64,000 nt of DNA from Cryptomeria japonica (taxonomy: Eukaryota; Streptophyta; Pinopsida; Cupressales; Cupressaceae): contig NC_081405.1 in NCBI RefSeq assembly GCF_030272615.1, positions 569,405,095 through 569,469,094 of the forward strand, given 5' to 3'. The notes below the pieces were generated by a model. The model was given only the letters and a program-made list of their open reading frames with translations. It did no database searches and was not told where the DNA came from. A program made the position numbers and the translations under genes. Shown here in pieces: positions 22,332-35,399 of the stretch (the first letter of the stretch is position 1; every line of letters begins with the position of its first letter).

Positions 22332-23575
22332 TTGATTGTCGGACACTTCAGTATCAAAAAAACAATGAATTAATTGCAAAACATTGTTATTGGCCTCACA
22401 TCCAAGAAACTATAACTAAATATATCAAAGGATGTATAATGTGTGCAACCAATAAACCTAGTAATAGGAAGTTGGGGTTGTACACACCTCTTCCTATTTT
22501 GTCTCGACCTTGGGAAAGTGTTTTGATCAATTTTGGTGGAGGACTTCCCATGTCTAAAAAGGGACACGACTATCTCTTTGTAGTAGTTAACAAGTTCCGA
22601 AAAAAGTGTGCTCTAATGCTTTGTAAGAAATAGGTCACAACTGAATTAACAACTCATATGTACTTCCAAAATGCATGGCTCCATTTTGGGCTCCCTATTT
22701 CCATTATATCGGATCCGAGAATTTTATTCTACATTGTGGGTTCCCATGGACATAAAGCTAAAAAAAGTACAACTTTTCATCCTTAGATGGATGGACAGAT
22801 AGAAGTGGTAAATAGGACAGTTGTACACTTGCTTCGACACTACTACAACACACATACCAAGCAATGGGATGAGAGTTTACACTATGTGCAACATGCCTAC
22901 AACCATGTAACACATTCTTCTACAAAAGGGTCTCCATTTGAGACATGTTTTGGATATCTTCCGTGAACTCCAATGGACTTTGCCTTTGGAAAAGATGATG
23001 TTGAAGACAAATGTCATGATTCAGAGAAGGTTTTGAAGTTCATTCAAAAAGTACAAGTAGTTTATTAGGTGGTAGAAGCTCAATTGGAGAAGAGCCAAGC
23101 CAAATACAAGGCTTGACATGACAAGCATTGCACAGATCATCATTTTTAGGTGGGTGACCACATTTGCTTACATATCAGCAAGGAAACGTTACAAGGTGAA
23201 GGTAAAATGCTTAAGCCTATTAGATACGGTCCCTTTGATATATTAGAAAAGATTGGTACCAATGCCTTTCACTTGAATCTTCCTCCATATATGCAAATTT
23301 ACTCAGTTGTAAATGTAGAAAATCTGAAGTTGTACGAGCCTCCAATGATTTTGGATGAAAAGGCTAATGTTGAGGTCCCATCAGTTGATGACCTTTCACC
23401 TGAGTATATGTTAGAGCTGCTAGAGCATGTTAATCTTGAAAGAAATATCAAATCTTTGAAAAGTGGTGTTATTGAGTACCATAAAGTGGGATGTAAAAGA
23501 ATGCATCCTAGCAAAGCACAATGGATGGAGGTTGGAAAAGTGAGGGAGTTGTATCCTCATTTACTTTCCAAGTAA
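22332..23575 (+). pseudogene. gypsy integrase remnant
   Basis: A His2Cys2 zinc site is readable in pieces: GHFSIKKT, then the second Cys pair in the segment coding CIMCATNKPS at about 22434. The catalytic core follows in broken frames (22439-23120). The C-terminal region at 23150-23575 has the GPF-type motif (PIRYGPFDILEKIGTNAF) found at the end of Ty3/gypsy integrases, followed by VVNVENLKLYEPP. No clear chromodomain was seen after it. Confidence 0.82.
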
Positions 23576-23616
23576 TCACAATTTTGGAGGTCCAAAAGCT
23601 CTCCAGTGGGAAGGAT

Positions 23617-24637
23617 TTATCCAGGAGGATATGCTCGGTCAATAGTTCGATATTATTCTTCAACAAAAAAAAAAATTGTTGGTGGGTCGAACCTATGACC
23701 ACCCATGTACAAGTTTTATGCTCCACCAGTCTACTGCGAGATCTTCACTGACTAATCTAGGATGTGGGTTTGATTTAACAACTAAGAAACTGCTAAAGAA
23801 TGGATCTGTGGGAGTTGAACCCTTGACCCCCTATTTTCCATTTGTCTCTCCAAACTACTAATCCACCCATGATTTTTAGAATGATAAGGGCAAATGTTAT
23901 ATTTTTTGAGATTTGTCGGATGGTAAACCAAGAATGGAGGGCTTGGGCCAAACCCAAGCCCCCATATTAAACCAAACATAAACAAATCTAAGCCCCAAAA
24001 TAAAACCCGATAAGAATAATATTTGAGAGAAATATATTTTGGAAAGCCCGAAATTATAAGGGCCATTAGTTAAAAGGCTTAGATTTATTTTGAGAAGATA
24101 GCTTTAAAATCAGGGGGGATTTTCAAAGATTACATGTTGTAAATAGGAGATATGGATTATTTTTAAAATCATTTGGTTTTAAGCTAAATTGGGCAAAAAT
24201 GGTGTATAAAAAGAGGGGTAAGTGAAGAGTTTGAGCTAGTGATGATTTGTGAGAAGTTTTCAGAGAGCTTGAGTGTTCATCTCTATGCACTGGAGGACTA
24301 GTGTCTTGCTATTGCATTTGAAGGAGAAGGACTTTGTACTCATTGTAATCAAGAGACTTGAAACATGTCCAAGTTGAAGACCTTGTAACCATTGTTGGAA
24401 CATAATCAAGGATTGGTTAGTCTGTTGGAGAGGGGCCCAGAGACGTAGCCATATTGGTGAAGTTCGTTATCAACTTGTGTTTTTGCCGTCTCTCTTCCTT
24501 CTCTCTTTTTAAAATTCATCGCTTAACTATTGTTGTGTTTATTTAATCATTTCACATAGGCTTTGAAGACCTTCAATTTTATCATTGTATAGTTAATCAT
24601 ATGCATACAACAATCATAGATCCTAACATTCACATCA
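23617..24637 (+). repeat. 3' LTR of the gypsy element
   Basis: About 1021 bp. It is preceded by a purine-rich stretch AGTGGGAAGGA (23604-23615) as polypurine tract. The first bases differ slightly from the 5' LTR (TTATCC against TGATCC). Confidence 0.88.
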
Positions 24638-24642
24638 GAATC

Positions 24643-25480
24643 TTTTAACAAGCGAAAATGTTAATTTGCTTCAAATTGATTATTAACACTTATTTCAATT
24701 AATTATGTAGCCACACATCCCATATCTTAATTGTTAAAAGATAACAATTAATAACAATAATAAAAAAACCAAATAACAAGATTTCCAATTGATTGCACTA
24801 TTATTGATATGGTCCATGATGTAGTGGAAAACGTTTTTTAATTTTAATAATCTTAATTTGATAGGGACATGCACAATGAATATTCGCTGGTAAGTTGATT
24901 CAAAAGGGGTTGGTAACAATTAGGGCACCGTATATTCGCTGGGTAACTTGAATTTAAAGGGGGTGGGTAAGACTTAGGGCCACGTATAAGGGCTAGAAAA
25001 TGTATATTATGAGCATATCATAGGGAGAAAGACTTGTTAAGCTATGGTAGTGGTGGAAGATCATAGAGTCGATAAATATGTTGACTATTTTGAAAAATTG
25101 GACCTCTTTCCTTATGACATGTAATGATTCGGCAGATTTGCTTTTTGTTTTTTCTTTGTTCTCGTGAAGAGAAGTGGAATGACGGACATAGCCATGAAAA
25201 TGTTAGCTTTATCACACTGGTTGTTTTCATGTCAAATCAACGGTTCAAAACATTTCTCTCTTCGTTCAGGCGAAGTGAGGAACGAAGAGCGTGCTTTACC
25301 TTATTTTTTTCCATGTGCTAAGGAGTTGAGTGAATTCGGATCCTTCTCACTTACATATACCCTAAATATAGTATCCTTCTCACTTACCTAGTGTCTAGGT
25401 ATGGTAAACTTGGTGCCTAAATATTGTAAGTTTGTTTGTTCAAGTTTGGCAAAAAATAATATAAGGAAGATGAGAAATGA
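24643..25480. repeat. Duplicated unit, copy B (right part)
   Basis: It continues the host unit after the gypsy element (TCTTTTAACAAGCG, AATTATGTAGCCACAC, GATAGGGACATGCACAA, GAACGAAGAGCGTGCTTTA). It lacks the retrocopy insert found in copies C and D. It contains a local repeat of the TATTCGCTGG segment (24881 and 24933). Confidence 0.72.
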
Positions 25481-25659
25481 CAAATGTCCAAGATAAAAGA
25501 AAGATATTACATTATAATAGTTCAATTGATGTTGAATAATTTTCTTTTAGTTGTTTTTAATTGTGTTCTCTTGCTCATCTTTTTTGCTTATCTTTCTTCT
25601 AAGTCAATTCTTCATGTTATGATTACCTTTTATTGAAATGAACTATGATGGTTGATGAA

Positions 25660-26030
25660 TAGAATTTGCTCAAAAAGTGCAAGGACCATACTACTTTCCT
25701 TCTAACTCTCATATCCTCTACCCTTACCATGGTTTCTCCTTAAAACTCAATCTCCCTTTAGCCCCCTCTTATTTTTCATCCTTTCGCTCGTCCAATCCTA
25801 TCCAAAACTCCCTCTCCCAACATTAGATTGGATAATAATGAAGACTCTAACTTGACATTAGTTCATTTTAATCACTACATGACTTTCACTTTAGATATAA
25901 CTTTGAACACCATCTTGACCATGAATTACACTATTGTGTGAAGATTATCTCTCTTAGCAAGAAAATATAGTGTGAAGTGTACCTTGGTTAAGTGGCATTG
26001 TGATGTCACCTCCCTTGAGGAAGTTAACCT
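25660..26030 (+). pseudogene. RING-finger gene fragment, strongly decayed
   Basis: It aligns with the DNA at 39270-39710, including GATTGGATAATAATGAAGACTC, CGCTACATGACTTTCACTTTAG-like sequence, and AAGAAAATATAGTGTGAA. In this copy the match ends after CCTTGGTTAAG, before the cysteine-rich RING. It is the 5' part of the same pseudogene as the one at 39536-39930. Confidence 0.6.
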
Positions 26031-26039
26031 AAGCGATGC

Positions 26040-28285
26040 ACTGTTAGAGTGTGCCTTACAATTTATTTAGAAAGAAGCCATTTTATCTAAGCTTCTCATT
26101 AACTTAACACATCATTTCTAAATTAGAAACTTTACTTCTTGTTATGTAGAGTCAATGATATTTATCCATAGACATAATCTAGTCATTTGTACTAGATATG
26201 CCTCTAATGGCTCTAAGATTTTATACACCTCTTCATGAATAGATGAACATTAATCTACTTTTAGATGATAATGATTCTATGAGGGGTTCTTCAACCTAGT
26301 AGAAAACCATGAAGACTACATGTGACTTAGTTAATCCAAATGGTCTCATGAAGAGTGTCGCTCCTTGTATGTTTGTCATTGTTTTTGCCACATGGTAGAA
26401 CATTTGTATAGTAATTTTCTTAAGTATCAACAAGAGTGGTTTACTTGGTAAAAGTACAAATCTACTATGGACTAGATAATTTTCATATTTATCATAACTT
26501 ACACTTCTATACCCTAGGGCCTAATACTATATATTTATCATTCCAAATTAAACTCTTAGATAATTGTCACATGCCTACCCCACTCCTATTCATAGATTTG
26601 ATTTCCATTCCCATCAAGATATCTTATAAATTTAATGTCCCTCAACTTTAAGACCCTAAATACATTTCTTTTTTGTTGCAATTTGGTAATGCATCGCTAA
26701 AATTTAATCTAGGGAGATTCATCAATTTGTTAATGGCATAATATATCATTTCAATGCACCATGTTCCTTTGTTTCTTTGGTAAAATATTGTCTTGGGAAG
26801 ATTTGCATAGTTCAAAAGATAGCACTTTAACTTGACAACTTGAAAAAGAGTGAAGAATTGCTATCATTTGATACCTATAATATGCACATCCAAATGGTTA
26901 TATCTTATATTTATACTAAATATCTAGAAGAAATGACAGTCAAAAAGGGTAGTGGTCATGCTAAAATTTATTAGAACAAAGAATAAAACTATATTTTTGC
27001 ATTCTTCTTTTGATATCTTAATAAAAAGCATAAGGAAATAATTTCTTCAATTTGGATGAACAAGGAGGCCTACATATGTCTATTAATGACTTACAAAAAA
27101 GGTATTTCATGACTAATATCATAAATTTATTAAGTATGATGTGGTATATAATGATTATTTTTCTTTTTTTGGACACTATTAAAGATTGGGTTCCTAACAC
27201 ATTTTATAAATATTACACTCATCACTTTGATCTATATAGTACCTCGAAAGAGACATAAAACATAATTTTGTACATATATAATAAAGAACCTAGGAGTGGA
27301 GTGAAGTGGATGAAATCTCTTAAATTTATGTTCATTGAGCGCAACATGGTTCCCTTGGTCTATTCCATAGTTCAATGTTCTCACCAATTTTAATCTTACA
27401 AAAAAAACCTTAAGACATGTCATTGCTAGTTGGAAACTAATTATTATGTTGAATACTTCTTACACAATCAATGTGAAATCCTTCTTTACTATATCAAAAC
27501 TATGAGGAAAACCGTAATTGTAATAAATAATATCCATTAGTGAAATATTTACATCTTTATATTTAATTTGGATCTTTATATTTAATTTGGATCTTTCTTA
27601 AGAAACAAATAAATTGACACAATAAACTACTTAAGATTCTCTCTTGGTTAAACTACTTTCAATAAAGAATATAATGAGGTATATATCAAATAAGCCTTCA
27701 TTCTAAAAATTATTCAATGCTTGTTTTTTTAGAAATAAAATACCCTCATATAAAAAAAAAATGTTGATGTTAATTACTGCAATAATGGAAACCTCGCTAC
27801 CTCCTTCCCACTATAACATTTTATCAAAGAATGGTACCTTCTTTCCGTATTTATCAAAGTTCTCATTACAAATCCACCTGTCTCCCTTGTCATATATTCT
27901 TAAAAGCTAATCTAGTTTCAACAATATTCCTTTAAATATATCCTTATCTATTTAAACTCAATTTTTTTAATGGAAATTTTCTCTTCTTTCATAGCTATGA
28001 TCCCTAATTATGATCCTTAATTAAGTAAATTATCATAAATTATCATCCTTAATTATGATCCCAAATTCACACTCTTCTTATCACTTGTTTCAGTGTCCAT
28101 TCCCCTAGATCATTTTAGGACCATTTACAACCTTGACTTCATTGTGAACTCAAAGAGATCTGTCTAATTCTATTTTAAACCTTCATCATTTTATTTTGTA
28201 CTTTGTTCATTGTGAAAAACTAAACTTAGGACAAGATCTAGTATCACAAGTCTATATTCTCACATGCCCCTTTCACATAACCCAT
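26040..28285. other. AT-rich intergenic DNA, no gene recognised
   Basis: There are only short, unrelated open frames and no motifs that I can name. It may be very old transposon DNA. Confidence 0.5.
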
Positions 28286-29150
28286 TTTGGTGGGACTAGG
28301 GTGCCCAACCCCTTAGTAACTGATAACTTTAAGAAACCCCCTCTCAAAAAATTGTATAAAATCTTTGCGAATATTTAATTTTTTTTAAATAATAATTATT
28401 TTAATTGACAAATCTTTCATTTTTTAAAAGAAAGATATTAATTTTATTGGTGAATTTTTTGATATCAATTTTTTTTGGTAGAAAACACTGGCGAATCTTG
28501 GAAAATAATAAGAGTATGCATTAATTATTATTGTAAATCCTTCCATTTAAAAAATTGTTTTTTTATAGAAAAGTAAAGGCCTGAAAGTGGAATTTATTAA
28601 TGAGTTTAAGGGGTAGAATCTACTTTGTTTAATTTCTACCATTAACTTAAAATAATCTAATAGCCCTCTTTGTTTTTTGTGAGATAAAATGTACAAACAA
28701 TTTGTACTCATGGGGCCAAAAATTTCTTTTATACGATTGATTTTCATTGAGGCCATTATAACTTGTAGCTACAATTTACCTCATAGAATATAATGAAGGT
28801 CATTAGATTATATTTTAAATCAATGGTGACAACTAAAGATTGTTGATATAACCCTAAAGTAACTAATAATTATGATATATTATTGGTGAATTAATTTACA
28901 TTTCTACAATAAATTATAAAATGTTGGTGAATATGATCCAATCATGTATCGAATATTGTGGCGAATATTTCAGTTAAAAAAACTCAAAAAAAAAAATCTC
29001 TAACGATTTAAATAACACTAAAATAAAAATTTGTAAAAAATGTGGCAATCCAAGTCACCTCAAAAACTAAACTTATTAGCCAAATTTGGATTCCCAAATT
29101 TTAAAAAATAGCCAATTGGCGAATATTAGCCACTAAAATTTTCACTGCCC
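28286..29150. repeat. AT-rich repeat with recurring TTGGCGAAT motif, copy 1
   Basis: It begins GATAACTTTAAGAAACCCCC, as at 43350. It then has repeated short motifs GGCGAAT or GGTGAAT (28450, 28489, 28890, 28926, 28960, 29116) in an AT-rich background. It shares this style and its start with 43346-43770. Confidence 0.55.
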
Positions 29151-29449
29151 TTAGTCTTAACAAATTATTTTAAAATTCAAATATTTCATGTGTCGATCTT
29201 AACATTGTAGAATTTGGTCTTGGTTTTTGTATTTGATTATTGTGTTTCATATTTTTATCAAAAATAAGCCTTGTGAGTCATATATACGTCAACAAATTGT
29301 CTCATCTAAACTAATGATTGATGATTAACTTGTATCTTTCCTCAAGGGTTTGGAATGGATTTACATTTTCCTCACATTTCTAATTTTTAATCTTCAAATC
29401 TAGAATTTATTATCATATTAGTTGTCCTTTATGAATTTATGCACTCTAT

Positions 29450-30385
29450 AGTTGGTTTATACACCACCTTTGGTTAATTAATATAAGGATAGACTCAAAA
29501 TACACTTGAATAGGGTTTCCTTTTATGTTTTATGCATATGAATAGTTGCTACAATCTTTTACATAGTTAAGGTTTAGAGTGCACACTTTATTTCAATGTC
29601 TATTTGACTATTCATGGAGGTCAGAATACCACAACATTCGGTTGATTACAGTAAAGGTACATGAGCATGGCATTTTTAAAGATAGAGATCATCATTACAA
29701 ATTTAGGATAAAAAACCCTAGATAGGGGTACCTTATGTCTTAGACTCGCCTATTTCAATTATATTTTTAGGAGATAAGAGTTTTGAGTTTTCTTATTCTA
29801 TATTTTGACATTTTCTTTAACCTATGAAACTCTAGGATAGGGGAACCCAACACTTTAGTCTAGCACAAAAACCCTCTTTTTTTAGCTACATGTGTCTATA
29901 TTTTTGTTACTGTATGTTGCATCGTGTGTGTTTTTAATTTTATTTAATCATTTTATATTGTCATTCATGCATGCTTATATGATTAATTAGACAAAATCTC
30001 AATTAATCAATCCTTTTTCATTGCAACAAAAGAATAAGATCCTAGTTAATGATATCAAGTTTTTGTAATCCATAGTGAATATTATAATTGTTTCTAGATT
30101 AGATTGTGTTATTCATTTTTTTGATCAACATTTTGGATCACCCTCCATGATTCATATCCTTGGGGCTCTCTATTATCATACTAATGATGACTCAAAGTGT
30201 GATTCAAAATGTTGATAAAAAAATGACTAACATAATCTAATCTAGAAACAATTACAATATAACCTAAAGTTTTTTTCCAAACTAAACACCTTTGGTCTAT
30301 TCATATTCTAATGTTTTGTGGAAGAGAGGTTTGTTGTAGTTAAATTGCTAGCGATTTTAGTCCATCTCTTTTACATAGCAAATAT
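29450..30385 (+). mobile_element. Probable 5' LTR remnant of a Tat-like gypsy element
   Basis: It ends next to TTTTAGTGAACCCAGTG (30384-30400), which resembles the primer binding site of the intact Tat element (TTTTGGTGAACCCGACGTG). A gag-like region lies downstream. The CATTGCAACAAAAGAATAAGATCCTA segment (about 30020) is like the late part of the Tat LTR. The 5' border is not seen, and the start given is a guess. Confidence 0.4.
30079..30260. repeat. Inverted repeat with 62-bp arms
   Basis: The arms at 30079-30141 and 30199-30260 are inverses with a handful of mismatches. The core is TGTTTCTAGATTAGATT, mirrored by AATCTAATCTAGAAACA, around a loop of about 57 bp. Confidence 0.85.
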
Positions 30386-30639
30386 TTTAGTGAACCCAGT
30401 GTCTTTTACAGACCTTTTGACTCTAAAAAGAATAAAATAACTTTGCAAGAAATCTTTATGTCTTCTATGGTGATTTTATTAATTTATTAATTGATTGAAT
30501 TCTTTATTATTTCATTATATTACATCATTTAAAATATTGGTTAAAAATAAGTATTTCCTTTTAAGATTATAAAACCAAAACTTTTAAAAATAATAAAAAA
30601 TAAAGACTCTTTAAATAAATGACGAGTTCTTAAAGACCA

Positions 30640-31500
30640 TAGCAGAGTTTTGAAATCCTCGTTAGAGTTATTAAAGCAAAGTTTCAATCATTCCTAGGTT
30701 CTACATAGTTTGCATTGTAGTCTTTAGCATGTGGGTCTAAGAGGAGACAATAAATTCCCATTTGAGCAACCCAATCTTGGGCCAAACAATGTTCAATTAT
30801 AAATAGTTGATGGTTTGAATATTCTTGCTTAGGACTTGATAGTTGATCAAGACCAATATGACATAGTCCAAGCTGTCATAGGTGATGAAGTTCGGAAGTC
30901 AGTGCAAATTGATATAGACCTTGAAAAACAAATCGAAGAAGAGGCAGAAGTAGAAGCATTTTGGCAATACGCTGAAAGCCTTATGTTTGAATTTTGAAAT
31001 CCTCAGTAACAAGTCTTCATTCATAGATTACATTCTCTGTATTAGAGAGTCTTAAAAGCATACCTAGTTGCATGGGTTTGAAAGGAAATGGTCAATTTCC
31101 ATTCGAATAACCGAACCTTCGACAAAGTGAAAGTCAATTAGAAATAGTTGATAGCCTAGATGATTTTTCTTGGGCTTTAAGAATTAATCTTCCATCATAT
31201 AGAGAAATTGAAGTTGTCCTAAACAGAGAAATGAGAAGATCAGTGTGTCTAGATGTTTACCTTGCTATCGAAATTAAGGAGCAAAGAAGACAAGAAGAAA
31301 TTTGGCAAATGGTCAAGAAGCTTACAATACAAGAGCAAGCTCCTCTCCAACAACTTCAATAGTGTGTCCTTCCATGTAGTTGAGTCTTGTATTTGCATTT
31401 TAGAGAGTCTTAAAGAGTCAAGATCACTCTGGAATAACAATCATGCCATTAACACATTCTCAAAATGCAAAACATTAGATGGATCCTAGAAAAAACCCTT
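30640..31500 (+). repeat. Tandem, once-coding repeat before the gag region
   Basis: Two degenerate copies with a period of about 355 bp (30640-30990 and 31000-31340) and part of a third (31340-31470). Both contain a readable segment of similar layout. The first reads IGDEVRKSVQIDIDLEKQI and the second reads LNREMRRSVCLDVYLAIEI; both then lead to Q-E/W-rich residues. Shared flanks include AAATAGTTGATAG. They are broken by stops. They may be the N-terminal part of the element's gag. Confidence 0.5.
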
Positions 31501-33340
31501 CGGTTAACCCTACATGGTATATGAATCTGTCCACAAATCAACAAACACAGGGTCGAAGACCTGCAACCTTACCAACAAACACAAGCAGGTTGCCTTCCAT
31601 TGATGAGATACATCATAATCTGACAAAATAAGAATTAGAGGCAGCCCAACAAGATCCAACAATGCCTATGATCCTCAACGCCCTCATCAATAATGATAGG
31701 GACATATATCTTTCACTTTTAGTCCAAAATGGAGCCAACTTACCTCCAGGGGTGGACAATTCGGCAATATTTCCACTGGGAGTGACATTGAATCAAAACA
31801 TTACTCAAGTGCCTATTGTTACACAGACTCAAGCAACACTTGCTACATCAACCCAAGGTGCAACATGGTCAATAGTGGCATCAACAAGTACTCATGTTAC
31901 ATCCCAGACAAAGCCCAACATAACAATGAAAGCTACAATAGCTCAAAACACTACTTCAGTAAGTATAACTCAACATTAAGTTTTAGTCCCTGTTGGATCC
32001 ATCTACAGTGGCCAAAATGTGAATCATGGAACAACTAGCTCAGCTTAGTCGAATTTCAATACACAATTTGGATACTTTACACCACTTGATGGGACTTATG
32101 GTGCACAATTACATGGTCAGTCCATATTTCAGCAAGCTCCAAGATATTCCAACACTATCCCTTTTGTGGGAAATGCTTATCAAGTCAATACACCATTGAG
32201 TCAAACATAGATCCTAACTCAACAAATGGAGAATATTTAGAAGCAGGTGACCAGTATGCAAACAGTCAATAACAAAATGAGCTATACAATTGAGGACCTT
32301 CATTCATATGCTTTTGATAGAAATTTGTACATGCCACCGTTTCCGCCGTATTTTTAAACTTTGAGGTTCGACAAGTATACAAGGAAAGGTGATCCTCAAG
32401 ATTATGTCAGGGAATTCTTCACATCATGTATTGAGGTAGCCCATGAAGATACATACTTAGTGAGTCTATTTTCTAAAAGTCTTGGAGGGACAACATTAGA
32501 ATGGTTTTCACACCTCCCACCAAAAATTGTTTCATGGGGTGAACTAGTTAAGTTATTCATATAAAAATTTGCATTGAATATAGATAATCCAGCTACCTTA
32601 ATGGATTTATGTGAAACAAAGCAAAAGGAAGGAGAAACCTTTGCTACATTCTTGCAAAGATGGAGGGGCCTATACTACAGATTTCTTAGTCATATTCCTG
32701 AAGCTAAACAAGTATACATTTTCAATGAAAACCTTGTGCCTCAAATTAAGTATCCATTGCAATTGCAATGCTTAAGAACTTTTAAGGATATCATGGAAAA
32801 GACATCAAGTGTGAAACAGGTTTATTAGAGAAAGGTATACTAAAACACCACAAAGATAATGGTCCAACTGCAAATACAATAAATGAAAAGCCAAAATTTT
32901 GGCCTTAGAACAAAAATGTCACAAGTGACGGAGTTGGTGATTCCCATTTAATAAATAGAGTTCAACTAGTAGTATCTCTACAAGGACTAGTTGATTCTAC
33001 AAATAAGAATCAAACTTAGATAAACGACACCAATGCAATTCAATCTAGCAATTCAAGACCACCAAGGGTAGGTGCACCCGAAAGAAACTTTATACCCCTT
33101 GGTGAACCTATTGAATCATCACTCAAATTAATACAAAGTAATGCCATAATTCTACCAGAAGCTAGGTCATATGAATCAGGCCCATTCAGGCTTGCTTGGT
33201 GGAATGATAATGATTTCTGTGAATACCACCACAATAAAGGTCACAAGACAACAAGTTGCTACAAGTTGAAGAACTTCATACAAGATCTCATTGATCAAGG
33301 CGACATTACTGTGGATCATCCCATCTTCAAGCTTAATTAA
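31500..33340 (+). pseudogene. Ty3/gypsy (Tat-like) gag remnant
   Basis: The frame at 32361-32828, broken by one TAA at 32562, reads as a retrotransposon gag capsid: GDPQDYVREFFTSC, GGTTLEWFSHLPP, SWGELVKLFI, ETFATFLQRWRGLYYRF. A knuckle-like segment near 33215-33300 (FCEYHHNKGHKTTSCYKLK, then FIQDLIDQGDI) is typical of Tat/Athila gag ends. Upstream (31662-31979) is a Thr/Gln-rich stretch. No pol domain follows, because a LINE fragment on the other strand begins at 33878. The element is thus 3'-truncated or rearranged. Confidence 0.72.
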
Positions 33341-33344
33341 GAAA

Positions 33345-33877
33345 TAAAAACTCAATCATTTTAAATGATTAGTTAATCATATATTTTTCTTTAAGAAAGT
33401 ATTAGTTGAGTTACAAATATATTTTGATAATTAGTTTTACTAGAAGAGAAAATGGACATAGATATTATTGTGAAATATTTGTGTAGAACTATAAATTGAA
33501 TGTGTGTAAGTGAAAAAAATTTTTAAATTAAAATAGTTGACATTTATGATGCTTAAATTTTAATTTTATGGTTATTGTCATAAATGTTCAATCCCTTTTG
33601 GAATGTTATTTTCAAATATCCTTTAAATTCTCTCTGTTCCATTTCCTCTTCTAATTCCTTCTTTGATGGAAAAAAATTCTTGAAATTCTCTATGTTCCAT
33701 TTGAGAAGTTTCTACTTGATGGATTGAATTTTGCTACAAAGGAAAAGAATGTGGAGCCAAATAATTGCTCTTCCTTCCACCAATTCTCCATGTTATTGAA
33801 AATATATGTCTCTCATCCACATATTTTCAAATTTAAAGGGATAACATACTAGTTTCATATCCCCTTTATATCATTAA
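33345..33877. other. Intergenic DNA, no gene recognised
   Basis: AT-rich. The short segment TTGAAATTCTCTATGTTCCATTT recurs nearby (33680 and similar at 33630), but nothing larger is seen. Confidence 0.45.
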
Positions 33878-35392
33878 CTAAACTCGAAAATGATTAGACT
33901 TAGAACATGGTGTGATAGAGGCTTTAAGACCAAAGGGAAATGTAGAAATGTCACCTTGGAAGAAAAACATATTCAACTTATTAGCTATATGACTGAATCC
34001 TTGATGCCTTTTGTTCCAATTATATATACCCTTTCCTGATTCAATTTCTAACAAGTAGTTTCTATTGAGCCATCCCTTAAAGTCCAATTGTGATTGATTG
34101 ATTCTCTATATTCCATCTATTTTATTTGCTAAATAGAGTACAACATTGAAATCCTCTCTAATAATATTGTGAGGAGAAGGATAGGCATAAACGAAATTTT
34201 CCAACTCCTCTCATACTTCTTTATGATGTTGGAGATTGGCCCATATACAATCACTAATGGGAAAATTAGGTTGAAGGACACTATTTTGATTCTCCCTCCA
34301 ATCCAGTTCTTCCCATCGGTCATTTTATCAAAGGAAACCACCCTAGTTTACAAAGAATTGCAAGCCCCCTTGAGGTTCCTTCTGATTGGACCCATGTTGA
34401 TTTTTAATTATCATGCTTCTTGAGGAGAAGGTTCCTTTCATCATCAGTTAATTTAATCTCTTGTAGAAAAATGATGTCTTCTTTTGATGCAAAGATCCAA
34501 CGCTTAAGAAATCGTTACTTGTTAGGGGCATTTAAGCCTTTAACATTCGAGGTTAGGCGAATCGCGGCCCCAGGAAGGGTGATACCCTTCTCTGGTTTCA
34601 AAAGTATTGTAATTTTGGCTTGATCCTCTGCCTCTCCATCTTTATATCTTAGCTCCATAAGGATTTTCTATCTTTCCTCTTGCCTGATGTTCTGTCACAA
34701 TCTGGTTTTCTTCTATTTTCTATATTTTTTAAAAGACCTCCTCTCCTATTTTCTTCCTCTTCTTCCATTTCCTCTTGAAGGTCTTTGACACCAAACAAAG
34801 CTTCCTAGTTTTCTTCTTCCAATTCATCCATATTCATACTTTGCATAATCACTTTTTGTTTCTCCTTAGTAGTTTCCTCATCTTGCTACTCTAGGGTTTG
34901 TGAAATTATGAGGAGTTCATTTACCGCTTCCAATTCCAGGTATGTTGATTTCAAGTTATTCTCTCCTTTGTCTTGAATGCCCCCAACTTCTTCATTTTTT
35001 TATTTTTCTTTCTTATTCTATTTTATCCTCCTTTTGAGTAGACTCATGAGAAAATTTCTTGATTTTCTCTTTGCTTTCCTTTTTGTTTCCTCCATTGTCT
35101 AAATTATGTTGGTTAAGCTCTTCTCACTTAACTACTGGTATTCTATCTATTTTTCAAATGGCTTCAACTTCATTTTTAAGAAAGGTAAGCTCTTCCTCAA
35201 TTAATTTGTGAGCGACCTTGTTGATATCTGTTTGGTCTCATTTATGGTATTGAGCATTTTATCTTTCCCTAGATCAGATACCATTGTTTTCATTTCTATC
35301 CATTCTCCTTCTAGATCCAAGTTCCCAGGGTTAGATTGCAAATTTTGATTTCCCTCTATGCTTTCTCTTTGTAGGTCTGGGGAGAGAACCAT
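33878..35392 (-). pseudogene. LINE (L1-type) fragment: ORF1-like end and endonuclease
   Basis: Read on the minus strand, 34620-34420 gives NVKGLNAPNK, a stop, RFLKRWI and IIFLQEIKL, the classic start of a plant LINE endonuclease (normally LQETK). Then IVYGPIS (about 34255) and, at 34087-33878, GIYNWNKRHQGFSHIANKL and FPFGLKASITPCSKSNHF, the end of the endonuclease domain. The reverse transcriptase is missing. Upstream on the same strand (35392-34640) is a charged, Glu-rich segment in the ORF1 position. Multiple stops and shifts show that it is dead. Confidence 0.78.
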
Positions 35393-35399
35393 CTCTTAA

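Larger units (their letters stand above)
17951..24637 (+). mobile_element. Ty3/gypsy LTR retrotransposon (decayed)
   Basis: The LTRs are at 17951-18980 and about 23617-24637. The element begins TGATCC and ends ATTCACATCA, and is flanked by GAATC at 17946-17950 and 24638-24642. A primer binding site for initiator Met-tRNA follows the 5' LTR. The order gag, protease, RT, RNase H, integrase places it in Ty3/gypsy. The coding frame is broken at many points. The host unit that it splits is recognisable on both sides and uninterrupted elsewhere in the window. Confidence 0.93.
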
